This document shows positions 11,176 to 22,785 of a DNA stretch of 64,000 nucleotides, one piece after another. Source of the DNA: Siphlonurus alternatus. Its lineage: Eukaryota; Arthropoda; Insecta; Ephemeroptera; Siphlonuridae. The notes beneath the pieces were generated by a model. It saw nothing but the letters and a program-made list of their open reading frames with translations. It had not been told where the DNA came from and searched no databases. The DNA is taken from the NCBI GenBank assembly GCA_949825025.1, contig OX463787.1:372001-436000 (forward strand), in the 5' to 3' direction. The translations under genes and the position numbers were made by a program. Numbering within the stretch: position 1 is the first letter of the stretch; each line of letters starts with the position of its first letter.

Positions 11176-11268
11176 GTTGCTAGGTTACCGAGGTATCAAA
11201 ATCTATGAGGCCGCCTCGGTATAGCATTTTGAGTTTTACGACGTTTGTTGACGTCGTTGCTAGGTTAC
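11176..11268 (-). promoter_or_regulatory. Pair of RFX X-box motifs
   Basis: GTAACCTAGCAAC on the minus strand, at 11176-11188 and again at 11256-11268, fits the RFX consensus GTNRCC(N0-3)RGYAAC perfectly. The two sit in an 80-bp direct repeat (GTTGCTAGGTTACCGAG). An ATTGG (inverted CCAAT) is at 11157. RFX factors drive ciliary genes; no gene start was identified beside these sites. Confidence 0.45.
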
Positions 11269-11555
11269 CGAGAGTATACCAAAATGTGTGTAACCGCGTG
11301 CCAATGTCAAAGTCTCCTAATTTAGATTTGTCCTTGTTTACTTGTCATCTACATAACTTGTTTGAAATTTCTCTCCATGTACTTTGAACCGTATGAAGGT
11401 AAAATCAAACCGGCTTGCATTAGCAGCTTGTCCGTGCTACGTTGTGGTCGTGTGTGGTTTTTGTCATCACTAAGGTTGGTCCTGTCTTTTTTTTACTAAA
11501 TTTGTGAATATAACTTTCTTACATTTAAAACAAATTGTTTTTAAACAAACAAAAA

Positions 11556-11657
11556 TTGTTCCCTGACTTAAAAATCTAAAACAAAAAAATCAGAGTAGCA
11601 ACAATTTGCACCCTTTATCCGTTTCTGCAATAAAAAAAATTTAAGGTCGTCGATACT
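11556..11657. mobile_element. MITE family B, right half only (B3)
   Basis: Right arm only: AAATCAGAGTAGCAACAATT, CACCCTTTATCCGTTTCTGC, and terminal AAGGTCGTCGATAC. No left arm is present. Confidence 0.65.
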
Positions 11658-13127
11658 CTTTTATTTCTTCTCCGGTGTTATTAAAAAATATATTTATTTA
11701 TTTTGCGTTATGAAACGACGTCTGCGATTTTCGAGCATGTGGGGGCCACTAGACATGAGACGTGACGTCATCTTGTGGGAAGTGTGACACATTCAATTGT
11801 TTTCAATAATGTGACGACACAACATGCAATACCTCATTCACGAGACATTTTACCCTGTGTGAAGCCGGTCATACAAGACTTGAGTATTTTAAAGTATTTG
11901 TGATATATATGAAAGTCCAAGAAAATCATAAATTTAATTAATGTAAATGTTAAAAAAATGAATTAAAAAATCGCATGAGTATTTTATAGAAAAATGTATG
12001 CAAAATTATTTAGATATAATATAGTTGTGGAATTTCATGTTTTCATTAATTAATTAGCTGCATGGTTTCAGTGTTAAATTATACCAGGAATAAATAATGT
12101 TAAATTTCTGGTAATTAGCTGATAAATTCAGAACACTTTTGAGTTAGAATGATTAAAAAAAAGTTCTAAAATAAAATTATATTTTCACTCTTTTTTTAAA
12201 TGAATTTCACTGCTTTGAGTGTGAAGCTATTAATTTGTTCTAAATGGATTAAGTATTGTTGGTTAGAGAATGCATCTGCAGAAACGCATAGCTAGCAAAA
12301 CCAGTGGTTCGTAAAATGTATTATTGAAAGAATTGCATTGTTGACGATAGAAAATGCATGAAAGTCTTTGCAGTTCGACTTTGTTTTACCATCGAAGACA
12401 TGATGGAGTTCATCACATTCCCTTTTCTTTTTAATTTTGTTGTGAGGCGCATTACAGCATTAGAAAAGAAAAGGTAAAATAATTTCAGATTGTGTTTTAC
12501 TTTGTATTAATTACATTTGTCTATATATACAGGTATACAACAAGTAATTTGAGCCTTGTTTAGTTTACAACTTGACTCCATAGACTTAAAACATATAATT
12601 AAAAATATAGATAACATAGACACATCAGATCACAAAAAGAGACATCAATACAACATAGTTAATAGAAAATAAAACAATTCATTACTTGACAAATGCAACT
12701 AAAGAGATACAACATTGTTATTGTTTATTGTATTACATCTTGGGAGTTCAATAACATCTCCCTTGGCATATTCATTGATAATTCATAATCACTTTAATGC
12801 TCTTTGATATAATTGATTTAGTTCTAGCAACACAAAAAGTCAAATTATATTGATTTCAAGTTTGCAAATACAAGTTGAGTCAGATTATTTTATATTACCT
12901 TGAATGAATATTTGTCTATAAATGACAGGTAATTTGACTCTAGTTTGCAATTTGACTCCAGTAGTATTTCACGGAGAACGTCTCACGCTGATGACGTCAC
13001 ATGGAAATTAACCACCGTGTCGATAGTCGTTAAGGTCGATATTGCTATGCCTTGGTGTGACATAGTGAGGCCTATGTTAAAGTGAACGCAAGGACGCGTG
13101 AGTCACCACGTGGCTTGTGTTTCAGTC

Positions 13128-13292
13128 GAGATTAGTTCGTGAGAATGATCCCAGGAACCACAAAATTATCGGTTCGATCCCAACCACCGAAACTTTTTAC
13201 CACCGGCAGGTGATTATTGGCATCCTCCATCGATTGCCGACCATCCTAAATGAAGTTTCCATGGTTTCCTCAGTCTGTGGTGAAATAGATTC
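13128..13292 (+). mobile_element. SINE copy with tRNA-like head
   Basis: A decayed A-box-like TTAGTTCGTGAGAATG (13135) and a good B box, GGTTCGATCCC (13171-13181), are followed by GAAGTTTCCATGGTTTCCTC (13252-13271). Same order of head and core as arthropod tRNA-SINEs. The 3' end is unclear. Confidence 0.6.
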
Positions 13293-13548
13293 CTCACAAT
13301 ATTTAAACTGTATTGATTATTTAATCATTATTTATCTTTTAAAATCACAATCCAAAAATCTCTGTTATAGATTTCTTTATAGGTATATTAAAGCTTTATT
13401 TATAGTCTATTATTTTACAGTTAAATAAAATATAGTTATTTGACAACAAAAGACTTGCAGAAAAAAACTATTATAAAGTTAAAGTAAAAAATGTTGAACT
13501 AAATTTATAAATTGGTTTGTGACGAATTTCGTGTCCCCCGCCGACTTC

Positions 13549-13567
13549 TGACGTCACTATGACGTCA
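13549..13567. promoter_or_regulatory. Two adjacent CRE-type octamers
   Basis: TGACGTCACTATGACGTCA: two TGACGTCA sites with centres 11 bp apart, about one helical turn. I saw no palindromic element here. Confidence 0.4.
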
Positions 13568-14509
13568 CAGAATTGTAGTACGGTACTAAAGTGTCTCGGA
13601 CAATCGGCTAATTGTCCTTCGTGTAACAAATAATAATAATGTAGTGGGCGGAGAAGTAGATCAAAAACTTAGTGAGGTAAAAAAAATACGAGTCGCAAAA
13701 TAAAATCATTCTCTTTCAAATAAGAGGCTATAAAAATGAGGAGATTTGTATTTTGTCGTTGATATCTGTACTGTACAAGATTGATTTTAAATACAAATAG
13801 TGTAAGTGTAATGCCAGAGAATACCATAGATCTTTTCTCTGGTAATACACAGTATATATGTTATTTTTCAATACGTATAAAAATTAATATTAAAGAGCTT
13901 GCATACACTATTTATAAGATCTCCGTTATAAAACAAAAACATATTTTAATTGTTCACGTTTTTACTAGTGCAATATAAAATAATATCTTGAAGAATTTGA
14001 TAATAATTTAATACGATATTTAATGTGCTAATAAACATAACAATCCATATATGTATTATAAATATATTAAATGGTTGTATATTATATGTAATTATGTTTA
14101 TTTAAACCATATTTGTGAAAATTGTTTTTTGTTTTTTTAGGTTGGAGATGATATTTTATTTTACTGAATTCAATAAACACACATAAATAGACTAAAATGG
14201 AGAATAAATAAGCACGTTTAAAGAGAATTATTAGAGATGATAAATATGTGGCATTTATGAAAATTACCATGAACATTTAAAAATAATAATTTGAATTAAA
14301 TAATTTTTCTGTCTTAAATTAATGAAGATCGTAAATTATTTTCTACGACGGTGACTCACATCTCGCGGTCTAAGGTCATTGCTCCCCGTGGCGAGGAAGA
14401 AGCATTGTTGTATGTAATTACATTGTTGGAGTATTGTTGTCCTCGTCGCGACCTTGTCTTTGCGGTTTTACTGTACAACTTGCAAGAAAGGAGATAGTAC
14501 TTGCTAATA

Positions 14510-14705
14510 AGGATTAATGTCGGTGACAAGAAAAATAGGATTGTAGTAGAAAATTATAACAAACCTTCCCGACATCTCGAAATTATTTCTATGAAAGAAA
14601 ATTAGACCAAAATCAGTGAAATTTTTGTAATAAGATTTAGCATTGTTTTAATTTGGGGGCTTTTAGTCAAATCAGCATATTTTTCACACGAAAAAATTAA
14701 TTACT
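14510..14705 (+). repeat. Repeat family H, copy H2
   Basis: ATTAATGTCGGTGACAAG, ACAAACCTTCCCGACATCTC, CATTGTTTTAATTTGGGGGC, AGTCAAATCAGCATATTTTT. The most diverged of the three; followed after about 95 bp by palindrome N. Confidence 0.75.
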
Positions 14706-14799
14706 CAAAAACTATACTTTTTTACAGTAATTAGCAAACTAATTATTAATATTTTTTAATGAACAGTTTTATCTTAAAATATTGAGTGACATTAATTCT

Positions 14800-15292
14800 T
14801 AATGGGGTACTGACAAAAAAAAAAAAAAAAATCAAGTTTTTGTCAATATTTCAAAAGGCACGAGAATTTCATGAAGAACAAACCCTATTACAGCATTCTA
14901 CGACAATTTCCTGATTTTATATGAATTTATGAAACCTCTCAAAAATGACGTCATAGCATTGAATCTTAAATGGGAAAATACATCAATTAACATTGCCAAA
15001 TTCCATACTTAATATTGAAATGTAACCAAACCTTAATTTGCAAGGTTTTTAGGTGCTAGAATCACGATAATGAAGGTTTCAAATTCCTACCTCAATAATT
15101 TTTCATTTTAGCAATGTTAACTGATGCATTTTCCCATTTAAGATTCATTTATGACGTCATCAAAAAAAGTTTTAAAAATTCATATAAAATCAGCAAATTG
15201 TCGTAGAATGCTCTAATAGGGCTCGTTCTTCATAGAATTCACAGTGCTTTTTACTAGTATTGCTAACTCAAATACCGGTCAGTACTCCATTG
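14800..15292. mobile_element. Large palindromic element N, about 490 bp
   Basis: TAATGGGGTACTGAC at the left, GTCAGTACTCCATTG at the right. Long arms include ATTCTACGACAATTTCCTGA, TATGAATTTATG, AAATGACGTCATAGCATTGA and AAATGGGAAAATACATCAAT with their complements. It contains two TGACGTCA octamers (14946, 15152). Confidence 0.85.
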
Positions 15293-15539
15293 TAATTATA
15301 ATTGACGTTATACACGCGCGTATTGTAATTAGTTAATTTGTAATTAGTGGTGTCACTGACATCACACGCGCGTAAGATCAAAGTATAAGCTTTAATTTTA
15401 TGTGCAGTGCTGTTACAGTGAAATGGAAGAAATTAAATAATTGTTAATGCTAATTATACGTATTAACATTAATTTTTATGTCCTTTGCAGTAAAATGGGG
15501 GAAAAATTGTATACTTTGTACAATTTAAAACGTGTAAAT

Positions 15540-15584
15540 GCAAAAAAAAAAAAAAAATAAATAAATAAAAAATAAATAAATAAG
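15540..15584 (+). repeat. A-rich / AAAT microsatellite
   Basis: A15 followed by AAAT units. Could be an eroded retroposon tail; no body recognised. Confidence 0.8.
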
Positions 15585-16100
15585 TGCAACTTTCTCATAG
15601 CTTTTTGACGCAAATGCTAATAAAAATATTTGTCAACTTAAGACAAAAGCCTCATTTATCGTGTGATGTGACTGAAGGAACCCTGGAAACCTGACTTTTT
15701 GTTACTTGAATTTCACTCCTGTTTTCTGATAAAGTTATTGAGGGAAATGAATGCAATTTTGTTGACTTTTATCTTTAAATTATTATATTATTATATTGAG
15801 GTATTTAAAAAAAAAACGGCAAGTGCATTAATTATCAATCTGTGTTACAGAACTCAATGCTAAATCCTAATATGAGAAATCTCGATGTCAAAAAAAGTTT
15901 GAGGAACACGTTTTTTTGCCGGGTCTCAAGTGTTGATTATTGGTTTGTTTATAAGTAGTATATAATCAAACAGTCCCGCTCGAATGCACATAAATTTGGT
16001 GATGCCGGGGGCGACGAGCATTGTTAGTACATGTCATCTGTGTTGTTCTTGTCAACTGTGACCGCTTGTATCACGATTTCTGCAGAGGTCACATCACTCC

Positions 16101-16344
16101 AGCCAAAGTGTTCGCCGGTGGGAAAATTTTCTCCATAGGCCCACATGTTCAAAATTTGAATTTTTTCTCACTATTAAAGTATGAATTTGAAACCATCTCT
16201 TATCCCCATTTAGGGGTCGTCTCAACTTATTTTCCTCTAAACATTTTCTCTTTAATGCCAAAAAAGATGAATATTTCGAGTTATTTTTTTACATAGGTTT
16301 GGATAGGACGGTGGGAACACCACAAAATCAGCTGACTTGAAGCC
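16101..16344 (+). mobile_element. Repeat family D, copy D1
   Basis: Starts AAAGTGTTCGCCGGTGGGAA, ends AAATCAGCTGACTTGAAGCC. Between them are a CCCCATTTAGGGGTC hairpin block and ATAGGTTTGGATAGGACGGT. A second, inverted piece of the D right end (ACCAGCTGATTTGCTCCCAC, then CGTCCTGCC) occurs at about 16809-16841. Confidence 0.82.
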
Positions 16345-16991
16345 TGTACTAATAATAAATAAAAAAAAATGAATAAAATAATGGTATATAATGGTGTAAA
16401 AGTATTATTCATATTATAATAGCTTGCGGGATATTTTTTCAGAATATGATCGTATTGAACGTTACAGAGAAATGCTGTGAGTTTGTTTTAGTGGTCGGGT
16501 CTGCAAACAAAACTTCCTTCAGTGATAACAGTAAGGTTGAAGTCTGTATGCTCTAACATAGAAAATTCGACTTAAACTTCTCAGATGAAGATTAGGACGT
16601 TTTTCTCATGTTATGAACGTTATAATAAGGTCGTTTTTACCATGTTTTATCATTGTGGGAACGCCTCTTGGGCCAACAGGATGCGGATGAAGGTTCCCAT
16701 GCACCTGCATTATTTGCATGAGAAACAATGCACCGTTATGTTGTATGATAATAATTATCGTGCCGGGGTTATTACCGGTGCTTATTGTTGAAAAATAGAT
16801 CGATGTAATACCAGCTGATTTGCTCCCACCGTCCTGCCAAATAAATGGAACGGATAGAAATAGAAATATTGAATATATTAAACCAAGATTTTAAAGAAAA
16901 TTTTCAAACTATGTAGCAAATTTTCCTGCAGTGATGGGATATTTTATTTTTGAACGAATGTAGCAAATTATATAACTGTTATTATAAAGCC

Positions 16992-17162
16992 TAAAATACG
17001 AGCTTTTTCTAGAAGTCGCAAAACCAGTAACGCCCTCTCTGATTGGCCGTAACGTCACCAGCGTATATCCCCTTCACTTTCATACCCTGGCTCTGCCAGG
17101 GTATAAGCCAGGGTAAAAAGTTGCGACTTGTGTTTAGGCGCAAAACGAAAAGCTCGTATATT
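16992..17162. mobile_element. Palindromic element J
   Basis: ATACGAGCTTTTTCTAGAAG plus TCGCAA at the left; TTGCGACTTG and AACGAAAAGCTCGTAT at the right. A nested hairpin, ACCCTGGCTCTGCCAGGGTA, is in the middle. Single copy in this window. Confidence 0.7.
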
Positions 17163-17396
17163 TTCAGCTTCATACTCTTTACAGCAACTTTTTTTTTATT
17201 AACCCAGCGCACTTGGTGTGTTCGCTGCATATTACTTGCAAATTCTGCAACCTAAATTTAACCTTAATTAATTAGTCTTCATTATTAATCAAGACTTTAA
17301 TTAATTAAGGTCTAAATTATTAATTAATTAATTTTCTTAATGCGATTTGCGGGCTCTCCACAAGCGTTGCAATATATTCTTACATTTACCTAATAT

Positions 17397-17435
17397 GACT
17401 GAGGGAAACGTGGAATCCTCGGTCGTATCCAAAGA
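17397..17435 (-). mobile_element. SINE core fragment (minus strand)
   Basis: ACTGAGGGAAACGTGGAATC is the reverse complement of the core. Weaker cores of the same type are at 15668, 22850 and 48128. Confidence 0.4.
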
Positions 17436-17937
17436 GTGCAGATGTTGAGGTTTATAATTTTAATTCATTCCAGATGGTTGCGTGATCACGGTGGTGTAAC
17501 TTTTCGTTGTTTATATTTATTGCCTTGGGATCACTGTGCCACGTTGTGCCCAATAAAAATATTATTAAAATAAAAAGTTTTGAAATTTATTGTCTTTCAA
17601 TCAAGTGTAGAGAATTAAACATTTTGTGTTTCAAATAACTTTTTATTTGCAAAGATTTATGATTTTTTACCGAAGAGCTTGAAAAATATTCAAAGCGTTA
17701 ATATAGTTTTAAAAGTTAATTGAAAAAAATTTCTAATTGAAAAGGTAAACCAGTCCACTCCGCTATGGCTCTATTTTTCGCAGTTTTTGTTACTAAAAAA
17801 AACTCTAGAGGTTTAAAACTGGTTAAAATTCAGCACCACGGGAGCATAATTTGTGCATGACAAATATCTAGTCGATACTTATCTAATATAATTGTAATAT
17901 AATATAAGATATAATAGCTTGAAATGTTCTCCATCTT

Positions 17938-18062
17938 GCTGGAATTTCAACTTTCATTTTCCATAAGTTAACATGTAAATCAACAACCGTCCCATGTTTT
18001 TTCACTCGTAAGACAGACATTACCAACAATACTTTGTTTACTAACAACGAGCAGAAGACTTG
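17938..18062 (-). repeat. Inverted partial copy of element Q
   Basis: TTTCCATAAGTTAACATGTA, AATCAACAACCGTCCCATGT and TACTTTGTTTACTAACAACG are the reverse complement of 27239-27365. GC-richer sequence at 18130-18320 follows but matches nothing else I can see. Confidence 0.65.
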
Positions 18063-18702
18063 AAATTAAAGTACGAGTACAGTAAATATTGTAAATAATC
18101 ATAAAATATTTGTAATATATAATAAATTATATTATATTATGAAATGTTCTCCAGAAATCGCTCGTCGTGATGGTGCCCGCAGCCACAACAAACGTACAGC
18201 CGCAACGTCGGTACATCGACGCTCGGTCGTGCCTTGTTTCCGTGTCTAGTCGTAGCAAAATGAACCTTAACGTCGCTCGTATGTCGGTGGAACTCGCTGC
18301 ATCTCACGCATGCAGATATTTTAATTATCACGACTGCATGTAAAATTGTTTCGTTTAGTAATATTTGACTGTGTGTTGACTTGTCAACAAGTTCCAGAAA
18401 CAGATTTTTTTACCTAATACAATTTCTAAAATATAATATATCGTAGCTGCTTTTATCTCATCCTCACAATGCAATTAATTAATTAAATATTAAACTAATG
18501 GTCCCACACATGTCTCCTCTCTAGTTGTTTCTGAATAATGGCTTTATGAGCTTTACTTGTGACTAAATAGTAAATAATTACCTAAAAAGTAAATAATCAC
18601 CCATTTTATGTTCGTAGTTAATGGATGAATAAGCGATGGTATAAAAGTTAATTAAAGAGCAAATGCTGCCTAATTTGCTGCAGTTTTTAAATAGTGACTT
18701 CA

Positions 18703-18925
18703 AGTGAGTGCGCCCGCGATGCGCAACTATTGTCGCTATGGTCTATGTTTTATTTGAAAATGAAGCAAAGTGTTTTTTTTTTTTTTACTTTTCTCGGTTA
18801 TAAATCAAGTAAAAAATCTAAATCTTGAATTATCTAGTGTATTTTTCAGTTTGGATCAAAGTTCCGTAAGGGATAGTTCCCTAAAAAATCTTATTCTTGG
18901 TGAAAAAACGAATTCACGTTTTTTT
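18703..18925 (+). repeat. Repeat L, copy L1
   Basis: TGTCGCTATGGTCTATG, TTGAAAATGAAGCAAAGTG, AAGTTCCGTAAGGGATAGTT, AACGAATTCACG. It matches 54873-55245 apart from an insertion there. Confidence 0.7.
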
Positions 18926-18983
18926 TACATAGGTTTAGATAGGATGGTGGGAACACCGAAAAAAATCAGCCGACTTGAAGCCT
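18924..18983 (+). mobile_element. Repeat family D, right-end fragment D7
   Basis: TTACATAGGTTTAGATAGGA, then GGTGGGAACACCG and AATCAGCCGACTTGAAGCC. It is joined directly to repeat L1 on its left. Confidence 0.7.
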
Positions 18984-19696
18984 CTATTATAGGGGAGGGG
19001 GAGGAAAGTTAAAATATTAGTAGGGCCAGATATACACCTCTGTGGACACCATGACGAAATTTACCTTATTTAATTTACTTCTGCTTTGTTTGTGGATGTT
19101 ACCACGCAGTCTATGGAGGTGTGGTGGAGGTTTGTTTATTGGAGCTGTAACAAGTGAGGCACAAGTAAAGTTCGTCCCGAGAAATATAACATAATCGAGG
19201 CAATTAGGCGCCTTTGTTAACAACAATACGATCCTAATTTGTTTATAAACAATGTGTCTTGAACAACAATTAACAAAATGTTTATCAACGACCTCTCTTT
19301 CTCGGCGTGGAAATATCGAGGGTATTTTTAGACTCTCCCAATAACATTATATAATTAATTGCCTGAATTGTAATAAATCATAGAATAAAACGCTTGGCTG
19401 ATCAAATACAATTAACTTATATGAATATAAATCATGTTTTAATGACTTATGGAAATTCGCACTGCTGTATTTTGTAGGTCAGTTAAGATACATTATATTT
19501 ATTATGCACGTGTAGCGCTTTGTTTCAAGAGGTTGTATATACGGACTAGAGATGTTATATGTGATTTGTTTGCATGGGGGTCTTTCGCCGTCAGATTATT
19601 TACATTAAAAGAAGTTTTCCACTAAAAAATCAACAGAAAACGGACCAAGATTATAATTTTCCTTTTTGGGACAAAATTTTGGTCGTTACAAAAGAG

Positions 19697-19931
19697 TCTT
19701 CAAGTGTTCCCCGGTGGGAAAATTTTCTCCATAAGCCACCATGTTAAATTTTTTTAATATTTTTCAGTAACTATTAAAGCTGTTAATTTGAAATCATCTA
19801 CCACCCCATTTAGAGATCTTCTGATAATGAACTTATTATCCCTTAAAAAATTTCATTATTGCCAAAAAAGCAATTTTGAGTATTTTTTACATAGGTTTGG
19901 ATGGCACCACAAAATCAACTGACTTGAAGCC
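19697..19931 (+). mobile_element. Repeat family D, copy D2
   Basis: Starts CTTCAAGTGTTCCCCGGTGG, ends ATCAACTGACTTGAAGCC. A short terminal inverted repeat GGCTTCAAGT and a GGTGGGAACACC segment near the right end are seen. Confidence 0.85.
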
Positions 19932-20456
19932 ACGATTGTTAGTGTGAAGATATGCAGTCTATGAAGCTTCTTACTTTCATTTCTAGTAGCAACATGCCAC
20001 CTCTCTTGAACAGTAGACCGTGAACTATATTCTATATTTTGTATAATTCGACGTGGAATTTTAATAAACCCGAGTCTTAAAGAGCTCAAAAGTATATTAA
20101 AATTATCGGATTATTAACAGATCTTAGATTACCTGTAGACTCTATGGCGCCTAGCGTCGAGGCAATACACTGGCCTTATGACTGGATGGGATAAATATAA
20201 AACAAAAGACGATCGCTGCACGCAGTCAAATATACACTTAAATTAAGACCTGTAGTACTGTATTATATCAAAGAATTACATATTAATTCTTTGATTGTTT
20301 AGTCGGTACGTTTTATTGAGCTCTAGTAAAGTTGCAAAGCTTCTCCTGCTCTTATGTGGCTTGGCGAACAGCTGATGTCAATCGATATTAAATGGAGAAC
20401 TTCAAGTCACCGACGTACTGAGTCGTACGTGGGGAACTTGCATCATTTTGTATTGT

Positions 20457-20680
20457 ATATTTGGATATAGGACCTCGATTGTCAATTTTTTATTTTTTTT
20501 TAAACCTTCTAACACCCTCAAAATCGAAGGGAAAAGATGCTGTGACGTCATAGTCATGCAAGTATTTAACAAGCAAGCGTGACTGTGACGTTACAGCGTA
20601 TTTCTCTTCGATTTTTAGGGTGTTTGAAGGTTAAAAAAATTGACAATTAATACATAACTCGAGGCCCTCTGTCCAAATAT
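20457..20680. mobile_element. MITE family G, copy G1
   Basis: Palindrome: TATTTGGATATAGGACCTCG at the left, CGAGGCCCTCTGTCCAAATA at the right. Arms carry CACCCTCAAAATCGAAGGGA and GCTGTGACGTCATAGTCATG with complements. It abuts family I element I1 at 20681. Confidence 0.85.
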
Positions 20681-21089
20681 CGACGTGGTAGCGGTTAAAT
20701 ATCCTAACTCCAATGGTATAAGTAAAAAATGTATGTATCTATTTATATATCCTAACTCCATTGGTATAAGTAAAAAATATATGTATTTATATATCCTAAC
20801 TCCATTGGTATAAGTAAAAAATATATATGTATTTATATATCCTAACTCCATTGGTATAAGTATAATAAAAAAATATATATTTATATATCCTAACTCCATT
20901 GGTAAGTAAAAAAATATATATTTATATATCCTAACTCCATTGGTAAGTAAAAATGGAGTTAGGATATTTTATATGGGCGCGCGCATGTTATAATAACCTA
21001 ACTTCATTTTTACTATATAACCAATTGAGTTAGGATATTTTTTTTCAACTTACCAATGGAGTTAGGATTTTTTTCCGCTACCACGTTGA
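20681..21089. mobile_element. MITE family I, copy I1, with a tandemly expanded arm
   Basis: Ends CGACGTGGTAGCGG and CCGCTACCACGTTG are inverted. The left arm contains six tandem copies of a 41-48-bp unit beginning CCTAACTCCATTGGTATAAG (starts 20703, 20751, 20795, 20841, 20889, 20930). Three inverted units (GGAGTTAGGATAT type, near 20955, 21030, 21058) make up the right arm. Confidence 0.88.
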
Positions 21090-21292
21090 TATACATTAAA
21101 AATCTTCATTGTCCATGAACGTAATGATTTTCTTTCCAAGTGGTAAAACAATCAAAATATTTGCAACCTCCCACAAACATCAGTGGGTTTGCCCCGACAC
21201 ATTACTGCACTGTTTGTGTACAGTATGGTCGATCGATCTCGGAGTCTTTCCAACGAGACGGTTGTCGGAGCTTACGAGATGTTCTATGAAGT

Positions 21293-21537
21293 AGCAGCGA
21301 CCTCAAAAATTTTATTGCAGAAATGAACAGAGGGTGCAAAGTTATGCTACTCTGATTTTTTTAAAGATTTTTTAGAGTCCGGGAACTATTTTTTTAAAAA
21401 AATTAAAGGAAGTGGGTTTAATTCGCAAAACTTTTTATCAATTCCTGGCCTCTTACATAAATCTGAAAAAAATAAGATTGGCGCATATCTTTGCACCCGC
21501 TATTTATTTATGCAATAAAATATTTGAGGTCGATACT
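21293..21537. mobile_element. MITE family B, copy B1
   Basis: Termini CGACCTCAAA and TTTGAGGTCGATAC. Arms (TTGCAGAAATGAACAGAGGG, TTATGCTACTCTGA, GTCCGGGAACTATTTTT) are the same as family A's inner arms, while the outer 15 bp differ. Confidence 0.8.
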
Positions 21538-22469
21538 ACATTTAAATAATTTCATTCACATTTAATAATATAGCAAGTTTTAGTTCTCTGATTTATTTCG
21601 ACAGTCATTTAGCTCGCAACAGGCACACGAGCTCGTAATGGAGAGCAACTCTAAATGACATTTAATATTTTATTCCCCTTGTGACTAAATTGTATAATTT
21701 GCCCTCCCTCACTCGCATGCAAATGAACTGATGATAAATTCACCACATGAATTACATTGTTCTCCAGTGCACAATTAACCTGCGTGTACATCTCGTTATA
21801 TCACGCAGAATTGTAACTGTTTTTATTATCTGTATAAAAGATTACAAATGTGTACAATGCAGTTCTTCGTTTCTGGATTATACTGCAGTTCAAGTCTAGT
21901 AGGAGTTCGGTCTGTCCAATAAAATTTCATGTGCATGGGTAATATAGTTGGACAATATCACTATTTTCAATTTTGCAATATATGTATACAATTTTGGCTA
22001 TTTTGTCTAATATTATATTTTTACTGAAGTATAAAATTGATTTGTTTATTGAATCCAATACCAGTATTTCCACATTTATATGATACAGGATAGCTATAAT
22101 CATAGTGATATGATATAATATAATATATAAATCTATAATTAAATTTATCCATAATCATTTATTTTTGTTGTAACAGAAGAATGGTTTACGATGAGACAGT
22201 TTTAAAAACTAAATAATAAAATAATTTTGTTCATTACAACATTTTTTTTTCAACTTATTAATTATTATACAGTAGAAATAACACTACACAGTTACAAAAA
22301 GTCGTTCGTGTTTACAACCTTAATTATGTGTCATAAAGAAGAGAGAATGTATTTTAAAGAGAATCGAGGCATGTAATTTTAACAATCGCTTCTGTATTAT
22401 CTTCCGACCAATTAGTTCTATTTATAAGCGGGCTTGTCAACAATGCAGTAGAGCGGATGAAAATGTCCT

Positions 22470-22528
22470 ACAGTAGAAGCAAGGAATTGAGATGTTACAG
22501 TAGAAGCAAGGAACATCTCAATTCCTTG
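22470..22528. repeat. Hairpin with a templated direct repeat
   Basis: Perfect 17-nt stem, CAAGGAATTGAGATGTT (22480-22496) pairing with 22512-22528. The loop ACAGTAGAAGCAAGG (22497-22511) is an exact copy of 22470-22484. Confidence 0.9.
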
Positions 22529-22595
22529 GTAGAAGTGGTATTTTTAGTGTACACTTAACGCCGTTGAATTTTTCCTGTCGTTCGGAAACAGCCCT

Positions 22596-22785
22596 AGTTA
22601 AAAAATTACATCTTCAACTCATCCTTTAGACGTCTAAACGTAATCTTTTTACCTCTAACACACATCTTATTTCCTCTTCGTTAAATAAATATACTGAGGA
22701 TGAAATAAAGACAATATTTCTAGCATTTTTATGCTCAAGAAGAGAAGCAATCTCGTCTTTTTCCCTCTTAAATTTATTTCAACTT
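22596..22785 (+). mobile_element. Repeat family C, copy C2 (internally deleted)
   Basis: Starts AGTTAAAAAATTACATCTTC, ends AAATTTATTTCAACT. It lacks the AAAATGGTGCAAAATAGG block. Confidence 0.75.

Larger units (their letters stand above)
10563..13127. other. Non-coding stretch upstream of the SINE at 13.1 kb
   Basis: Contains the X-box pair, half element B3 and TGACGTCA at 11763 and 12992. Sequence at 12537-12950 has repeated CAACTTGACTCCA/AATTTGACTCCAG motifs but no recognisable element. Otherwise nothing seen. Confidence 0.5.

Noticed and set aside
18130..18330. GC-richer stretch with a 64-codon minus-strand ORF
   Set aside because: No domain; it follows a partial copy of repeat Q and may be part of that element.
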